Shown: positions 44,743 through 54,329, counted from the stretch's first letter. The stretch: 61,673 nt of DNA from an uncultured Ruminococcus sp. (GCA_947176415.1 CAMWQJ010000006.1:1-61673), one strand, 5' to 3'. Numbers and translations are program-made. The notes: generated by a model from the letters alone, not told the origin.

Positions 44743-46422
44743 TTAATTATTTTCAGCTTTGTGGAGAGTGGCATTTATTTCGTCAATAAGTTTGGTAATC
44801 TCGGAAATAGATTTCTTAATAATTTCCGTGCTTGCGTTGGTGGTGTTTACGTTGTCGTCGAGTGCACCGAAAGCCTTTATGGTGGTCTGCAAAATCGAAA
44901 CCATTTGTTTTACGCTCGCTTCGTCCATGCTCGTATTGCTGTTGCAGAAAGTAACTATATTGCTGAGAAGCATATTTACCTGTCCTGCACGCTGGCTTGT
45001 CTTTGATGTTGACTGGTCGATGTTCGCCATACTTTCAGTAATCTGCTTTATATCGTTTTTGAGACGGTCGGAGAGTGAAAGACATTCGCTGGTAATTTCG
45101 GCGAGTTTTTCGTGCTGTGTTGCGAGTTCGCTGTGACGTGCCACGAGTACGGACTTTGCGTGGACAATGCAGTTGTCTGGGGTATTGAGTCCACGGCAGA
45201 TAGCGATTGCCATTTCACGACACGAGCGATAACCGCAGGCGTGGCAGTTATAATTGCGGTCTGCCTCGGAGTGCTTGCCCATGGATTTATACACAACATC
45301 AAGCTGTTTTTCCGTCGGCACAGGGGACGGATTCATAGGCTTGTAACTTCGCATAAAGTCGGAAATCCTCAGTTCTTCATCAAATTTTCTGAAAAGCCTG
45401 TCCTCACCGCCACGGAAAATTCCTGTTTTACGTCTTTTTTTAGCTTCCTTTTCAACTTCACGCATTGTCGCCATAACGTCAAACACAGTTTGTGAAGTGC
45501 CTGACGCTGGTCCGACATTACAGCCGAATTCGCACGAAAGCACATCAAAGACTTCAGGGTGCTTGTATTCAGGCATATTTGCGTACATATCAAGCTCGGG
45601 ATAAACCTTGTGAACGCCTTCAGAAGTTGTAATATTTATATCGGGATTGTGTAGCCAGAGATTGTCACGGAGTCCGCCCGGACGTGGGTACACTGCACCG
45701 ACCTGTCCCTGCTGGTCGTCAAAAGGATATTCAAAATCATGGACGGAGTTCGACGGAATATTGATGTCATTTCTTTCGAGATACTCTTTCAGCTTGTTGA
45801 AAGTCACATTGTACTCAACAATCCCCGTTTCCATGAACTCTGTTTTTTTAGCTATACACGGCGATAAAACGGCTATCGGATTTGTGCGGTGCATATATTT
45901 TTTTATGTACGTGACAGCACACGCTATCGGACTATGTATGGGTGAAAGATTCCTTAAAAGTCTCGGCTGATAGATTTCAATATATTTAACAATCGCTGCA
46001 CAGGGCTGTGTGATGAGGTTTCCGACCTTTTTCGCTTCGACGGCACGCAGATGTGCCCATGTGCATATGTCCGCACCGAATGATACGTCCATGATTATAC
46101 AGCCTTTGTTTCTGAAAAAGTCGAGAATGCCTTTCCATTGTGTCGGAAATACTGACTTTATAGCTGGCGTGGCAAGCACAATCATTTTTTCACGTGAAAG
46201 TTTTGACATGAAAATTTCGGTGTCGTCAAGATAGTCCCTCGCACCGTGGTTGCAGGTTCTCACGCACTCACCGCACGTAATACAGCGTTCAGGGTCGACG
46301 GTCGTCACAAATCTTCCGTCATTAAGCATTTTTGTTATGTTCGCTTCGGGTGCGGGACAGTTTCTGACGCAGGCATTACAGCCGACGCATTTTTCAGGTT
46401 TTACAATAATTATTTCATTCAT
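44743..46422 (-). CDS. [FeFe]-hydrogenase-like sensory protein with C-terminal coiled coil
   Basis: A 559-residue cytoplasmic iron-sulfur protein. Two 4Fe-4S motifs (CVGCNACVRNCP, about 12-23, and CITCGECVRTCN, about 42-53) precede a hydrogenase domain with reduced H-cluster signatures: QPCAAIVKY for TSCCPxW, SPCIAKKTEF for PCxxKxxE and SCEFGCNVGP for CxxGCxxGG. All four cysteines of the H-cluster site remain. A further CHACGYRSC cluster domain (about 395-405) and a long heptad-like C-terminus follow. This layout matches the group C/D (HydS-type) putative H2 sensors and not a catalytic hydrogenase. It is downstream of a coiled-coil protein in the same operon and convergent to PFL. AAGGAG precedes the ATG. 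Confidence 0.82.
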   Translation of the reverse strand: MNEIIIVKPEKCVGCNACVRNCPAPEANITKMLNDGRFVTTVDPERCITCGECVRTCNHGARDYLDDTEIFMSKLSREKMIVLATPAIKSVFPTQWKGILDFFRNKGCIIMDVSFGADICTWAHLRAVEAKKVGNLITQPCAAIVKYIEIYQPRLLRNLSPIHSPIACAVTYIKKYMHRTNPIAVLSPCIAKKTEFMETGIVEYNVTFNKLKEYLERNDINIPSNSVHDFEYPFDDQQGQVGAVYPRPGGLRDNLWLHNPDINITTSEGVHKVYPELDMYANMPEYKHPEVFDVLSCEFGCNVGPASGTSQTVFDVMATMREVEKEAKKRRKTGIFRGGEDRLFRKFDEELRISDFMRSYKPMNPSPVPTEKQLDVVYKSMGKHSEADRNYNCHACGYRSCREMAIAICRGLNTPDNCIVHAKSVLVARHSELATQHEKLAEITSECLSLSDRLKNDIKQITESMANIDQSTSKTSQRAGQVNMLLSNIVTFCNSNTSMDEASVKQMVSILQTTIKAFGALDDNVNTTNASTEIIKKSISEITKLIDEINATLHKAENN

Positions 46423-46452
46423 ATATAAAAAACTCCTTGGTTGGCAAAAAAC

Positions 46453-47781
46453 TTAATCAATAATTTCCGATGCCATGCGTGCGAGGTCGTCAAGATTTAA
46501 ACTTCTGCCTGTTTTTTCAGTCTTGGACGGCGTGTCGTCAATTTCCCGTGCCATTTTTGCAAGGTCGTCGAGATTTAAACTTCCGCCTGTTTTTTCGGTC
46601 TCGGACGGCGTGTCATCGATTTCCCGTGCCATTTTTGCGAGGTCGTCAAGATTTATTCTTGCACTCGGCTTGGAATTTTCCTTTTTCTTCATTCCGACAA
46701 ATTCCTCTGCCTGTTTCGTAAGGGCTTCGAGGTCTATACCGCCTCTCATCATTGCCGGACTTCTCTGCGTTTTCGCAAGCACGGAAACGTCGATTTCATA
46801 GTCATTCACTATGCCTGCGTTAAGCTGCTCAAAATTCGGCATAGGCTCGCCGTCGTCGTCGGTATATTTATAGCTTCCGCTGTAAACACGTTCTTGCGCA
46901 AGTTCGAAATCATCCTGTCTTTCGACTTTTTTCGGCGTGGTTTCGGACTTTTTCGTTGCATGGTATGCATAGTCCGTCTTTTCGTAAACAGGCTTTTCAG
47001 GCAAATCAGGCTCGACTTTTTCCGCCTTTTCAAATACAGGAACGCCGTCTTTTGTGAGGGTGTCTATAGTTTTTGAAAGGAGTTTTTCAGAATTTTCAAG
47101 GGCTTTTCTGAGTTCGTTGAATTTTTTGCTGATGACATTAGCGTCATCAAGCAGAAGTGCCTTGAGATTTCCCGAAGAATTTTTCATTTCGCTTGTCTGG
47201 TTTTCGACTTCTGCCATCATTTCGCTGGCGTATACCTCCGCATCATAAACGATTTCCGAGGCTTTGTTATTTGCCTCCGCAACTATATTTTCGGCAAGTT
47301 TTCTTGAATCCTCGGCGAGTTCCTCAGCTTTTTTTGTTGCAGATTCCGTAATGATTTTTGCGGACTTTTTCGCTTCGGCAAAAACAACACTCAGAGCCGT
47401 AACATCGTCTTTTGCCTGAAAGGAAGCCATTTTCATATCGCTTTCCGATAACATATGTTCGAGTTCGGCAACGGAATTTTCAAGCGTTTTTATCTTCTCG
47501 TCTTTCTGTGCCGATTCAGATTCGTAAGCCTTTAGTTTTTCGTTGAGAGTAATATTTTCTGCCTGCAATTTTTTCAGCCGGTCACGTTCTTCTTTTAAGA
47601 CTGATTCGTATGTTTTTTCGGCATCTGCACCCGTCCTGAACTTCGTCAGCGAGAGTTTCGCCTCTCTGAGTTCGCACTGAAGTTCCGAAATCTGCTCGCA
47701 CAGGGTACGGAAACGCTTTTCAACGTCCTGCTTTTCGTATCCTCCGAAAGTGACTGTTTTTAAGAATGTAGTTTCAGCCAT
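46453..47781 (-). CDS. DivIVA-like coiled-coil protein with C-terminal 26-residue repeats
   Basis: A 442-residue protein. Residues 1-30 (TFLKTVTFGGYEKQDVEKRF) resemble the lipid-binding start of DivIVA/GpsB proteins. Coiled coil covers about 25-225, followed by a charged linker (about 245-345) and three copies of NLDDLAKMAREIDDTPS (about 370-442). ATG 47781 is chosen because AGGAGGA is 8 bases away; an upstream TTG is too close. It precedes the hydrogenase-like sensor by 30 bases in one operon. A polar scaffold or signalling partner is possible; there is no direct evidence. Confidence 0.7.
   Translation of the reverse strand: MAETTFLKTVTFGGYEKQDVEKRFRTLCEQISELQCELREAKLSLTKFRTGADAEKTYESVLKEERDRLKKLQAENITLNEKLKAYESESAQKDEKIKTLENSVAELEHMLSESDMKMASFQAKDDVTALSVVFAEAKKSAKIITESATKKAEELAEDSRKLAENIVAEANNKASEIVYDAEVYASEMMAEVENQTSEMKNSSGNLKALLLDDANVISKKFNELRKALENSEKLLSKTIDTLTKDGVPVFEKAEKVEPDLPEKPVYEKTDYAYHATKKSETTPKKVERQDDFELAQERVYSGSYKYTDDDGEPMPNFEQLNAGIVNDYEIDVSVLAKTQRSPAMMRGGIDLEALTKQAEEFVGMKKKENSKPSARINLDDLAKMAREIDDTPSETEKTGGSLNLDDLAKMAREIDDTPSKTEKTGRSLNLDDLARMASEIID
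46481..46656 (-). repeat. 78-bp tandem repeats inside the coiled-coil protein gene
   Basis: Units start at 46481, 46559 and 46637, exactly 78 bp apart; two are full and the third is partial. They encode the 26-residue repeat. The period is a multiple of three, so copy number can change without a frameshift. Confidence 0.9.
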
Positions 47782-47858
47782 TGGCAAATCCTCCTGTTAT
47801 TCAAAGATAGCCGGAAAGATTTTTCAACCGGCAAGATGTTGCAAAATTATATAAATAT

Positions 47859-47887
47859 ATTTTACACTGTTTTCTTTAAAATGTCAA
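47859..47887 (-). promoter_or_regulatory. promoter of the coiled-coil/sensor operon
   Basis: Minus-strand TTGACA (47882-47887) and TAAAAT (47859-47864) with 17 bp. The rest of the 185-base gap is AT-rich with nothing else recognised. Confidence 0.72.
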
Positions 47888-47966
47888 CATATTTTTTTAT
47901 ATATTATAATTATTTGTGGAAAATGCACTGAAAAAACTCCTGATATTTTACAATAAGGCTGTCCGC

Positions 47967-48521
47967 TTACCATAGTTCCTCACAGTCGGCGATAAGTTCC
48001 CTGACTTCCTTATTGTCATAAAGACCGATGTCAAAAAGTTTATCCGCCTGTCGCTTGGTGATTTTTCCGCTTATTGAGTAAACAAACTGCCCATGTTCAC
48101 GCTTTATGCCGTCCCACGAGTCAATAACTTTAATCCAGCCAGCCTTGCCGAGCGTGCGTTCAGGGAGTTTTGAATCGGGGAAAAATTTTTCCGCAAGCAT
48201 TTTTGCGAGCTTTGTGTGATTGGTGAAGTCACACGAATATGTATCACCATCAGGCGAAATCCAGCCGAGTTTGAATTCATTATGATTTTTGAAGAACATC
48301 TTTTCAAGAGTAAGCGGACAGTCATTGTCCGTTTCGATAATTTCAACGAAGCGGTAATCTTTTTCAAATTTATAATAACCTCCGCATTCGTCAGCGACAA
48401 TGGGAAGTTTGTCTTTGCTTACGATATTTTCAAGATTCGTGCCTGCCAGCTGTTCAGGACTGTCAAAATATCTGTTGTAATAATAGCCGTTCGGGGATTT
48501 GTATATAGCAAATTTTTTCAT
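47967..48521 (-). CDS. protein of unknown function (184 aa)
   Basis: I do not recognise a named family. The protein is soluble. Its first 80 residues resemble a beta-rich domain (MKKFAIYKSPNGYYYNRYF). The middle segment GWISPDGDTYSCDFTNHTKLA followed by LGKAGWIKV and ITKRQADKLFDIG recalls a short motif common in clostridial hypothetical proteins, where H and C residues recur. ATG 48521 is supported by AGGAGGA; a longer frame would run into the promoter. It is monocistronic and divergent from the AraC regulator. Confidence 0.75.
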   Translation of the reverse strand: MKKFAIYKSPNGYYYNRYFDSPEQLAGTNLENIVSKDKLPIVADECGGYYKFEKDYRFVEIIETDNDCPLTLEKMFFKNHNEFKLGWISPDGDTYSCDFTNHTKLAKMLAEKFFPDSKLPERTLGKAGWIKVIDSWDGIKREHGQFVYSISGKITKRQADKLFDIGLYDNKEVRELIADCEELW

Positions 48522-48552
48522 AAAAATCCTCCTGTTTTTATTGGTTACATAA

Positions 48553-48581
48553 ATTATAGCACATTTGCCGTTATTTTTCAA
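48553..48581 (-). promoter_or_regulatory. promoter of the 184-aa protein gene
   Basis: Minus-strand TTGAAA (48576-48581) and TATAAT (48553-48558), 17 bp apart. Confidence 0.6.
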
Positions 48582-48647
48582 TAGTAAAGTCAACATTTTG
48601 CAGAAAATATTGTATAATTTTTATTTTGACCAAAAAATAATAATATA

Positions 48648-48677
48648 TTGACATTTTTATAATAAATATGATATTAT
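48648..48677 (+). promoter_or_regulatory. promoter of the AraC-family gene
   Basis: TTGACA and TATTAT with an 18-bp spacer; AAGGAGGT ribosome site follows at 48684-48691. Confidence 0.7.
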
Positions 48678-48699
48678 TTATTCAAGGAGGTGCATAAAC

Positions 48700-49437
48700 A
48701 TGAGTGAAGATACGGAAAAAATACTTGCGGAACATCTTTTTTCACAGCGTGAGGAGAATTTCAGCCACGCATCTTTCGACCGTGAGGTTGCATTCTATGA
48801 AAGCATATGCTCGGGAAATATTGAGCTTGTCCATGTTTTCATGAAACCGCTTTTCAGCGAGGGGTGCGGAATACTCAGCGAAAACCCTTTGCAGAATCTG
48901 AAATATCACATGGTTGTACTCGTCGCACTTATTGCACGCTATTGTATAAAGGGTGGTCTTTCGCCTGAAGAGTCTTACAGTATGAGCGATTTTTATATTG
49001 TCAAGGCGGACAAGTGCAGAACGGAAAGCGAGATAAGGGAAGTTCACAGGGAGGCAATAGAGGGTTATACACGAAGAATGCGGAGTCTGAAACTCGACGG
49101 CGTGTATTCAAAACAGATAGTCCGTGCGGTTGACTACATGACAAGCCACATACACAGCCGTATAACTCTTGCCGAGGTGGCGGATTATCTGAAAATAAGC
49201 TCCGAGTATCTCTCAAGGCTTTTCAAAAAAGAAACGGGAATGACGTTCAGCGAGTACATAAACAAACTCAAAATTGAAGAGGCGTCTTCACTTCTTCTTT
49301 TCACGGAGAGGTCGGATATTGAGATAAGCAGTCTGCTTGGTTTCAGTTCGCAGAGTTATTTTATAAAGATTTTCAGGAAACAGATGGGCATTACTCCGAA
49401 ACAGTACAAAAAACAATACCGCTGGTTTGAGTTCTGA
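48700..49437 (+). CDS. AraC family transcriptional regulator
   Basis: A 245-residue regulator. The C-terminal 100 residues hold two helix-turn-helix units (ITLAEVADYLKISSEYLSRLFKK and SDIEISSLLGFSSQSYFIKIFRK) ending in the typical GITPKQYKKQ. The N-terminal 135 residues are helical and do not look like a cupin sugar pocket, a type seen in many Firmicutes regulators with unknown ligands. It lies 113 bases upstream of the GH9/GH16 gene on the same strand, so it may control it. The start is fixed by AAGGAGGT. Confidence 0.87.
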   Translation: MSEDTEKILAEHLFSQREENFSHASFDREVAFYESICSGNIELVHVFMKPLFSEGCGILSENPLQNLKYHMVVLVALIARYCIKGGLSPEESYSMSDFYIVKADKCRTESEIREVHREAIEGYTRRMRSLKLDGVYSKQIVRAVDYMTSHIHSRITLAEVADYLKISSEYLSRLFKKETGMTFSEYINKLKIEEASSLLLFTERSDIEISSLLGFSSQSYFIKIFRKQMGITPKQYKKQYRWFEF

Positions 49438-49550
49438 TATGTCATTATTTTACTATTTTTATCATAAAAATTATAGATTTGTGTAAAGATATGTGCTATA
49501 ATCATATCACAATTTGAAAAACGGATACTTTTGAGAGGAGTTTATCTGAT

Positions 49551-52500
49551 ATGAAGAAGAATTTATTTAAACGCTGTACGGCTACACTTGCAATGTGTGC
49601 TGTAATGGCATCGGCAATGCCACTTGCAAGTCTGCCTGTTTCAGCAGAAGAAAATATTATAAGCAACTCGACTTTTGATACGGGCGTTTCAGGCTGGAGT
49701 ACCTATAAAGAAACGGGCGGAAGCTGTACACTCAGCACGGAAAACGGCAGGCTCGCACTTAAAATAAGCAGTACAGGACAGAAGAATTATTCCGTTCAGG
49801 TCTGCTACGATATTATACCGCTTTATCAGAACGGCGTTTATCGTCTTAAATATGACATCTCGTCAAGCGTTGACAGATACGTTGAAGGAATGATTCAGCA
49901 GAACGGCGGAAAATATACCGCTTATACATGGAAAGGTCTTGAACTTACTTCCGAGCCACAGACGGTTGACTATGAATTTACAATGGAATACGATACAGAC
50001 ATAATGTCTAAACTGGTATTCAACTGCGGTGTACCAAACGAGGGCGAGACGGAGCTTCCCGAACATACGATTTACCTTGACAACGTTTCGCTTGAACTTA
50101 TTGACGACAGCGGAGTTGACTACAGTGCAATGCGTCCATATGAACCGCAGATTGTGACGAATCAGGTCGGCTATAAAACCGACGGTCGCAAAATTGCCGT
50201 ATTCAAAGGCGTTTCGGGAACTGATGAATTTTCTGTTGTGAATGCTGATACGAATCAGACGGTGTACACGGGAAAACTCGGAAATGAAATTCAGAATGCG
50301 TCCGCAGATGAAGTAAACAGACAGGGCGATTTTTCGGAAGTAAAAGAGGCAGGACGTTATTACATAAAGTGCAACGGACTTGACGACTCATATACTTTCG
50401 AGATAGGCGAGAATATTTATAACAATCTTCTTGACGACAGCGTGAGAATGCTTTATTTACAGCGTTGCGGAGTTGAGGTGCAGGACGAGACTTTCGGACA
50501 CAAGGCTTGCCATAACACAATGGCTACAATTTACGGCACTGACCAGAAAATAGACGTTTCAGGCGGTTGGCACGATGCAGGAGACTACGGAAGATATGTT
50601 GTCCCCGCAGCAAAGGCTGTTGCCGACTTGCTTTATGCTTACGGTGCTAATCCGTCGCTGTACAGCGATAATATAGGAATCGCAGAAAGCGGAAACGGTA
50701 CGCCTGACATTCTCGACGAGGCACGTTTTGAACTTGAGTGGATGATGAAAATGCAGGCTGAAAACGGCGGTGTTTACCACAAGGTATCGTGCGAGACGTT
50801 CCCAGGATATGTAATGCCTGAAAATGAAGTTGAACCGCTGATTGTTACGCCGATTTCAACAACTGCTACTGCTGACTTCTGTGCTTCAATGGCTCTTGCT
50901 TATGAGTATTACAAGGACGTTGACAGCGCTTTTGCAGACAAGTGCATTGACTGTGCAATCAAGGCATGGGACTTCTTAAAAGCTAATCCGAACTTTATAT
51001 TCAAGAATCCCGAAGATATAGTTACAGGCGATTACGGCGACAAGTCCGACGTTGACGAGCGTTACTGGGCAGCTGCACAGCTTTACCGTGCTACAGGCGA
51101 TACGGCTTATCTCATGGGCATTTCAAATGCTACGGGCATGGACTGGTCAACGGTCGGCGACTATGGAAATATCGCTATTGTGACAATGAAAGGCATTGAC
51201 AAGGAGTCTGATATATACAAGAAAGCAGTTTCAAATATAATCACTCAGGCAGATAAGTTCGCCAATGTTTCGGCACAGAGTGCTTACGGCGTATCTCAGA
51301 CAAAGTACAACTGGGGAAGCAACATGACTATCGCAAATTCTGGTATTATTCTCGGAATCGCTTATCAGCTCACAGGCGATACAAAGTATCTCAACAACGC
51401 ACAGGGACAGCTTGACTATCTGCTTGGCGTTAATCCGCTGGGCGAGTGTTTTGTTACAGGCTACGGAACGGTTTCACCCGAACACCCGCACCACAGACCG
51501 TCCATGGCAAAGGAAACGGCTATGCGTGGAATGCTCGTAGGCGGTGTTAATTCAGCACTTGAAGACAGTGCCGCAAAGGCTTATTGCAAGGGTCAGCCTG
51601 CTGCAAAATGCTATGTTGACAATGCCGAAAGCTATTCGACAAATGAAATAACTATCTACTGGAACTCTCCGCTTACTTATCTTCTCTCGCTTATGGAAGG
51701 TACTGAAAATAACAGCGGTGATGATAAAGATGTACACTGGGGCGATGCTGACTGTGACGGAAATGTAAATATAAATGATACAGTTCTGATAATGCAGTCT
51801 ATTGCAAATCCTGACAGGTACAGTCTTTCAGAGCAGGGACTTAAAAATGCGGACGTTGCTTTCCACGGCGACGGCGTTACAAATACCGACGCTCTTATTA
51901 TTCAGTTTGTTGAGTCGAGACGTGTTTCCGAAAAGGATTTGCCTTTCGGACCTGATTTTGACTATGATTCTCTTGAAGACGGTTCATATAATCCCTCAGA
52001 CTCTACAACAACTACTACCACATCGACTGTTGCAGACAATAAAACCACAACTACTACCACAACTATTGTTACGTTACCGTCTGAATCGGCAATAAAAGAC
52101 TATGGCACGCCTATGAATGAAAATGCGTCCGTTGTAGCCGACTTCAGAAAGGGCGAAACTTCTGTATTCTTCGCTTCTGACGGCTGGACAAACGGCGGTT
52201 GTTTTGACTGTGGCTGGTATAAGGAAAACACTTCTTTTGACGGCGGTGTGCTTAACCTTACGATAGACAAGGATAAGTCGGGCAAGTATAATTATTCGGG
52301 TGCTGAGTACAGAACGGCTGACTATTATCACTATGGCTACTATGAGACCTCCATGCAGGCTATAAAGAATGACGGCGTTGTTTCTTCGTTCTTCACTTAC
52401 ACAGGACCGTCGGACAATAATCCGTGGGACGAGATAGATATTGAAATTCTCGGCAAGGATACCACAAAGGTGCAGTTTAATTACTATACCAACGGCGTTG

Positions 52501-52766
52501 GCAACCATGAGTATATGTACGACCTTGGATTTGACGCTTCGGAGGGATTCCACACTTACGGATTTGACTGGCAGAGAGATTATATCGCTTGGTATGTTGA
52601 CGGAAAAGAAGTTTACAGGGCAACCGATAATATCCCCTCGACAGCAGGAAAAATCATGATGAATGTATGGCCCGGCACAGGGGTTGACGAATGGCTTAAT
52701 GCGTTCAACGGAAAAACTCCGCTTACTGCAAAATATCAGTGGGTAACATTTGGTAAAATTCAATAA
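49551..52766 (+). CDS. secreted bifunctional cellulase: CBM4-like, GH9, internal dockerin, GH16
   Basis: A 1071-residue cellulosomal enzyme. Residues 1-32 are a signal peptide. Residues about 34-185 resemble CBM4/9, and about 195-285 the Ig-like domain that precedes GH9. GH9 spans about 290-715, with catalytic Asp pair in WHDAGDYG (D342, D345) and acid E699 in [10 protein letters not shown] dockerin lies in the middle (about 729-798, loops DADCDGNV and HGDGVTN). A Thr-rich linker (about 817-842) leads to GH16 (about 850-1071) with catalytic EIDIE (961-965), typical of beta-1,3-1,4-glucanase or laminarinase. It would cut cellulose and mixed-linkage glucan from one anchored protein. GAGAGGAG precedes ATG 49551, and a TATAAT at 49497-49502 lies upstream. 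Confidence 0.92.
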   Translation: MKKNLFKRCTATLAMCAVMASAMPLASLPVSAEENIISNSTFDTGVSGWSTYKETGGSCTLSTENGRLALKISSTGQKNYSVQVCYDIIPLYQNGVYRLKYDISSSVDRYVEGMIQQNGGKYTAYTWKGLELTSEPQTVDYEFTMEYDTDIMSKLVFNCGVPNEGETELPEHTIYLDNVSLELIDDSGVDYSAMRPYEPQIVTNQVGYKTDGRKIAVFKGVSGTDEFSVVNADTNQTVYTGKLGNEIQNASADEVNRQGDFSEVKEAGRYYIKCNGLDDSYTFEIGENIYNNLLDDSVRMLYLQRCGVEVQDETFGHKACHNTMATIYGTDQKIDVSGGWHDAGDYGRYVVPAAKAVADLLYAYGANPSLYSDNIGIAESGNGTPDILDEARFELEWMMKMQAENGGVYHKVSCETFPGYVMPENEVEPLIVTPISTTATADFCASMALAYEYYKDVDSAFADKCIDCAIKAWDFLKANPNFIFKNPEDIVTGDYGDKSDVDERYWAAAQLYRATGDTAYLMGISNATGMDWSTVGDYGNIAIVTMKGIDKESDIYKKAVSNIITQADKFANVSAQSAYGVSQTKYNWGSNMTIANSGIILGIAYQLTGDTKYLNNAQGQLDYLLGVNPLGECFVTGYGTVSPEHPHHRPSMAKETAMRGMLVGGVNSALEDSAAKAYCKGQPAAKCYVDNAESYSTNEITIYWNSPLTYLLSLMEGTENNSGDDKDVHWGDADCDGNVNINDTVLIMQSIANPDRYSLSEQGLKNADVAFHGDGVTNTDALIIQFVESRRVSEKDLPFGPDFDYDSLEDGSYNPSDSTTTTTTSTVADNKTTTTTTTIVTLPSESAIKDYGTPMNENASVVADFRKGETSVFFASDGWTNGGCFDCGWYKENTSFDGGVLNLTIDKDKSGKYNYSGAEYRTADYYHYGYYETSMQAIKNDGVVSSFFTYTGPSDNNPWDEIDIEILGKDTTKVQFNYYTNGVGNHEYMYDLGFDASEGFHTYGFDWQRDYIAWYVDGKEVYRATDNIPSTAGKIMMNVWPGTGVDEWLNAFNGKTPLTAKYQWVTFGKIQ

Positions 52767-52830
52767 ATAATTGACTCCGTTCCACTCGGACAGTGGATTC
52801 AATATAACGGATAAAATCCTCTCCATGCAG

Positions 52831-52897
52831 GTCACCGCCAAAAACGGTGACTTGTTTATTTATAAAAAAAGTCCGAAAAATTCTCGGACTTTTTTTA
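52831..52897. terminator. two hairpins between the GH9 gene and the binding-protein gene
   Basis: GTCACCG/CGGTGAC (52831-52851) has a TTGTTTATTT tail. AAAAAAAGTCCGA/TCGGACTTTTTTT (52864-52896) is a bidirectional terminator that overlaps the stop codon of the minus-strand gene. A short TCCACT/AGTGGA hairpin lies at 52781-52797. Confidence 0.82.
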
Positions 52898-53677
52898 TTC
52901 GCTTCTGACGATAATAACCTGACTTGACGTTGCATAGGACTGCGTAAAATCCACGATTTCGGAACGCTCGGTAGTTACGGACATACCTGCAATGCCGACG
53001 TCCGACTCGTCGAGGCTTATTGACGTTATAACCGCATTGAAGTCGATATTCTGAATTTTCAGCTCCATTCCAAGCTCATCGCATATAGCGTTAGCCATAT
53101 CAATATCAAAGCCCACTATTTCGCCGTTTTCAACGCTTTCGTACGGCGGAAATTCCGCATTTGTAGCCATAATCAAAGTGCCGTTGCGTGTTATATTATT
53201 ATCTGGCTGATATGGCTTGTGGTCGGGATTTTTTCCAATCCAGTGGCGAGAGATTATTTCAAGCGTGCCGTCGTCCTTGAGATTCTGAATGGCAGAATTA
53301 AGTTTTTCGCCGAGTTCGTCATTTCCCTTTTTATAAGCTATGGCATATTCTTCTTCGCTCAGCGGTTGGCGGAGAATTTCAAGTTTGCCGTTTTCCTCGA
53401 CAAGCTCCTGTGCCGTAAGCCTGTCGATGATTACCGCATCAATTTTTCTGTCCGAAAGAGCCTTTACAGCGGTTTCGGCGTCCTTGTATTTTTCCACCTT
53501 TGCGTCCTCAATATCGTTTGCGAGCAGATAGCCTGTTGTTCCCGTCTGCGTGCCTATGGACTTGCCTTTCAGGTCGTCCGCACATAAAATAACCGGTTCT
53601 TTTTTATCCGCACCGCAACCGCACAGGCAGGTGACGGCAAACACAAATGCAGAAAAAATACTTATACTTTTTTTCAT
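52895..53677 (-). CDS. amino-acid-type solute-binding lipoprotein with swapped lobes (circular permutation)
   Basis: A 260-residue lipoprotein of the SBP_bac_3 family. The signal peptide ends in CLCGC (lipobox-like). The lobe order is reversed relative to the family. Residues about 35-145 match the usual second half (DDLKGKSIGTQTGTTG, DAVIIDRLTAQ, YAIAYKKGNDEL, GTLEIISRHWIG). Residues about 160-258 match the usual first half (GTLIMATNAEFPPYESV, VGFDIDMANAI, AGMSVTTERSEIVDFTQSYA). The total length is that of one binding protein. Both halves carry their ligand-site motifs, so it may fold normally. No permease or ATPase gene is adjacent, so it is an orphan. Its promoter is at 53714-53742. Confidence 0.85.
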   Translation of the reverse strand: MKKSISIFSAFVFAVTCLCGCGADKKEPVILCADDLKGKSIGTQTGTTGYLLANDIEDAKVEKYKDAETAVKALSDRKIDAVIIDRLTAQELVEENGKLEILRQPLSEEEYAIAYKKGNDELGEKLNSAIQNLKDDGTLEIISRHWIGKNPDHKPYQPDNNITRNGTLIMATNAEFPPYESVENGEIVGFDIDMANAICDELGMELKIQNIDFNAVITSISLDESDVGIAGMSVTTERSEIVDFTQSYATSSQVIIVRSE

Positions 53678-53713
53678 AATAATCCTCCGATGATATTTTT
53701 ATTGCCATAAACT

Positions 53714-53742
53714 ATTTTAACATATTTTATTTATTACGTCAA
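53714..53742 (-). promoter_or_regulatory. promoter of the binding-protein gene
   Basis: Minus-strand TTGACG (53737-53742) and TAAAAT (53714-53719), 17 bp apart. Confidence 0.7.
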
Positions 53743-53853
53743 GATTTTTTGGAATATTTATTTAAATTTTATTTTTACGACGAATTAACGCTTATTTTTT
53801 TCATCTGTCTGTCATATTATTAACGCATGGTTTACACTTAAAAGCAGTATTAT

Positions 53854-53866
53854 CTAACCCAGTTAG
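53854..53866 (+). promoter_or_regulatory. possible MarR operator
   Basis: The palindrome CTAAC-CCA-GTTAG lies 20 bases before the MarR start, overlapping the likely 5' leader. MarR proteins often bind such inverted repeats near their own gene. Confidence 0.5.
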
Positions 53867-53885
53867 CGAAAGAGGAGGGATATAT

Positions 53886-54326
53886 TTGGCAACACGTGAA
53901 GAGGCGTTGCAGATTATGGAGAGAATGCAGAACAGCCGTCCGAGGAATTTTTTCAGGCGTTTTGATGACGACAATGCGGGGATATTCTGTGTACTCAAGT
54001 ATCTTTCGGCGGTTGATAGACCTGTTTCGGCAGGCGAGATAAGTGCATTCATGAACGTAAGCACGGCGAGGGTTTCGGTAATTCTTCGCAAAATGGCGGA
54101 AAAAGGCTATATATTACGTGAAAGCGACGTTGAAGATGCGAGAAAGTCCATGATTTCGCTTTCGGATTTCGGGAGGGAAAAAAATCTCAGAAACCGCAAT
54201 GAAACGCTTGATTTTTTCTGCAAAGTCATTGACAGGGTCGGCAGGGAACGAATCGAGGAATTTATAAGCATTTCCGACGAAATAAGGAAAGTCGTTGAAG
54301 AGGAAATGCAGTCAGAAAGGAGATAA
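53886..54326 (+). CDS. MarR family regulator
   Basis: A 146-residue winged-helix regulator: VSAGEISAFMNVSTARVSVILRKMAEKGYI as recognition helices, then ESDVEDARKSMISLSDFG as the wing, both typical of MarR. The C-terminal helices form the dimer interface. Translation starts at TTG 53886 behind GAGGAGGG. The stop is 3 bases before the first ABC gene, so it probably represses its own operon and responds to an exporter substrate. Confidence 0.88.
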   Translation: MATREEALQIMERMQNSRPRNFFRRFDDDNAGIFCVLKYLSAVDRPVSAGEISAFMNVSTARVSVILRKMAEKGYILRESDVEDARKSMISLSDFGREKNLRNRNETLDFFCKVIDRVGRERIEEFISISDEIRKVVEEEMQSERR

Positions 54327-54329
54327 TCT

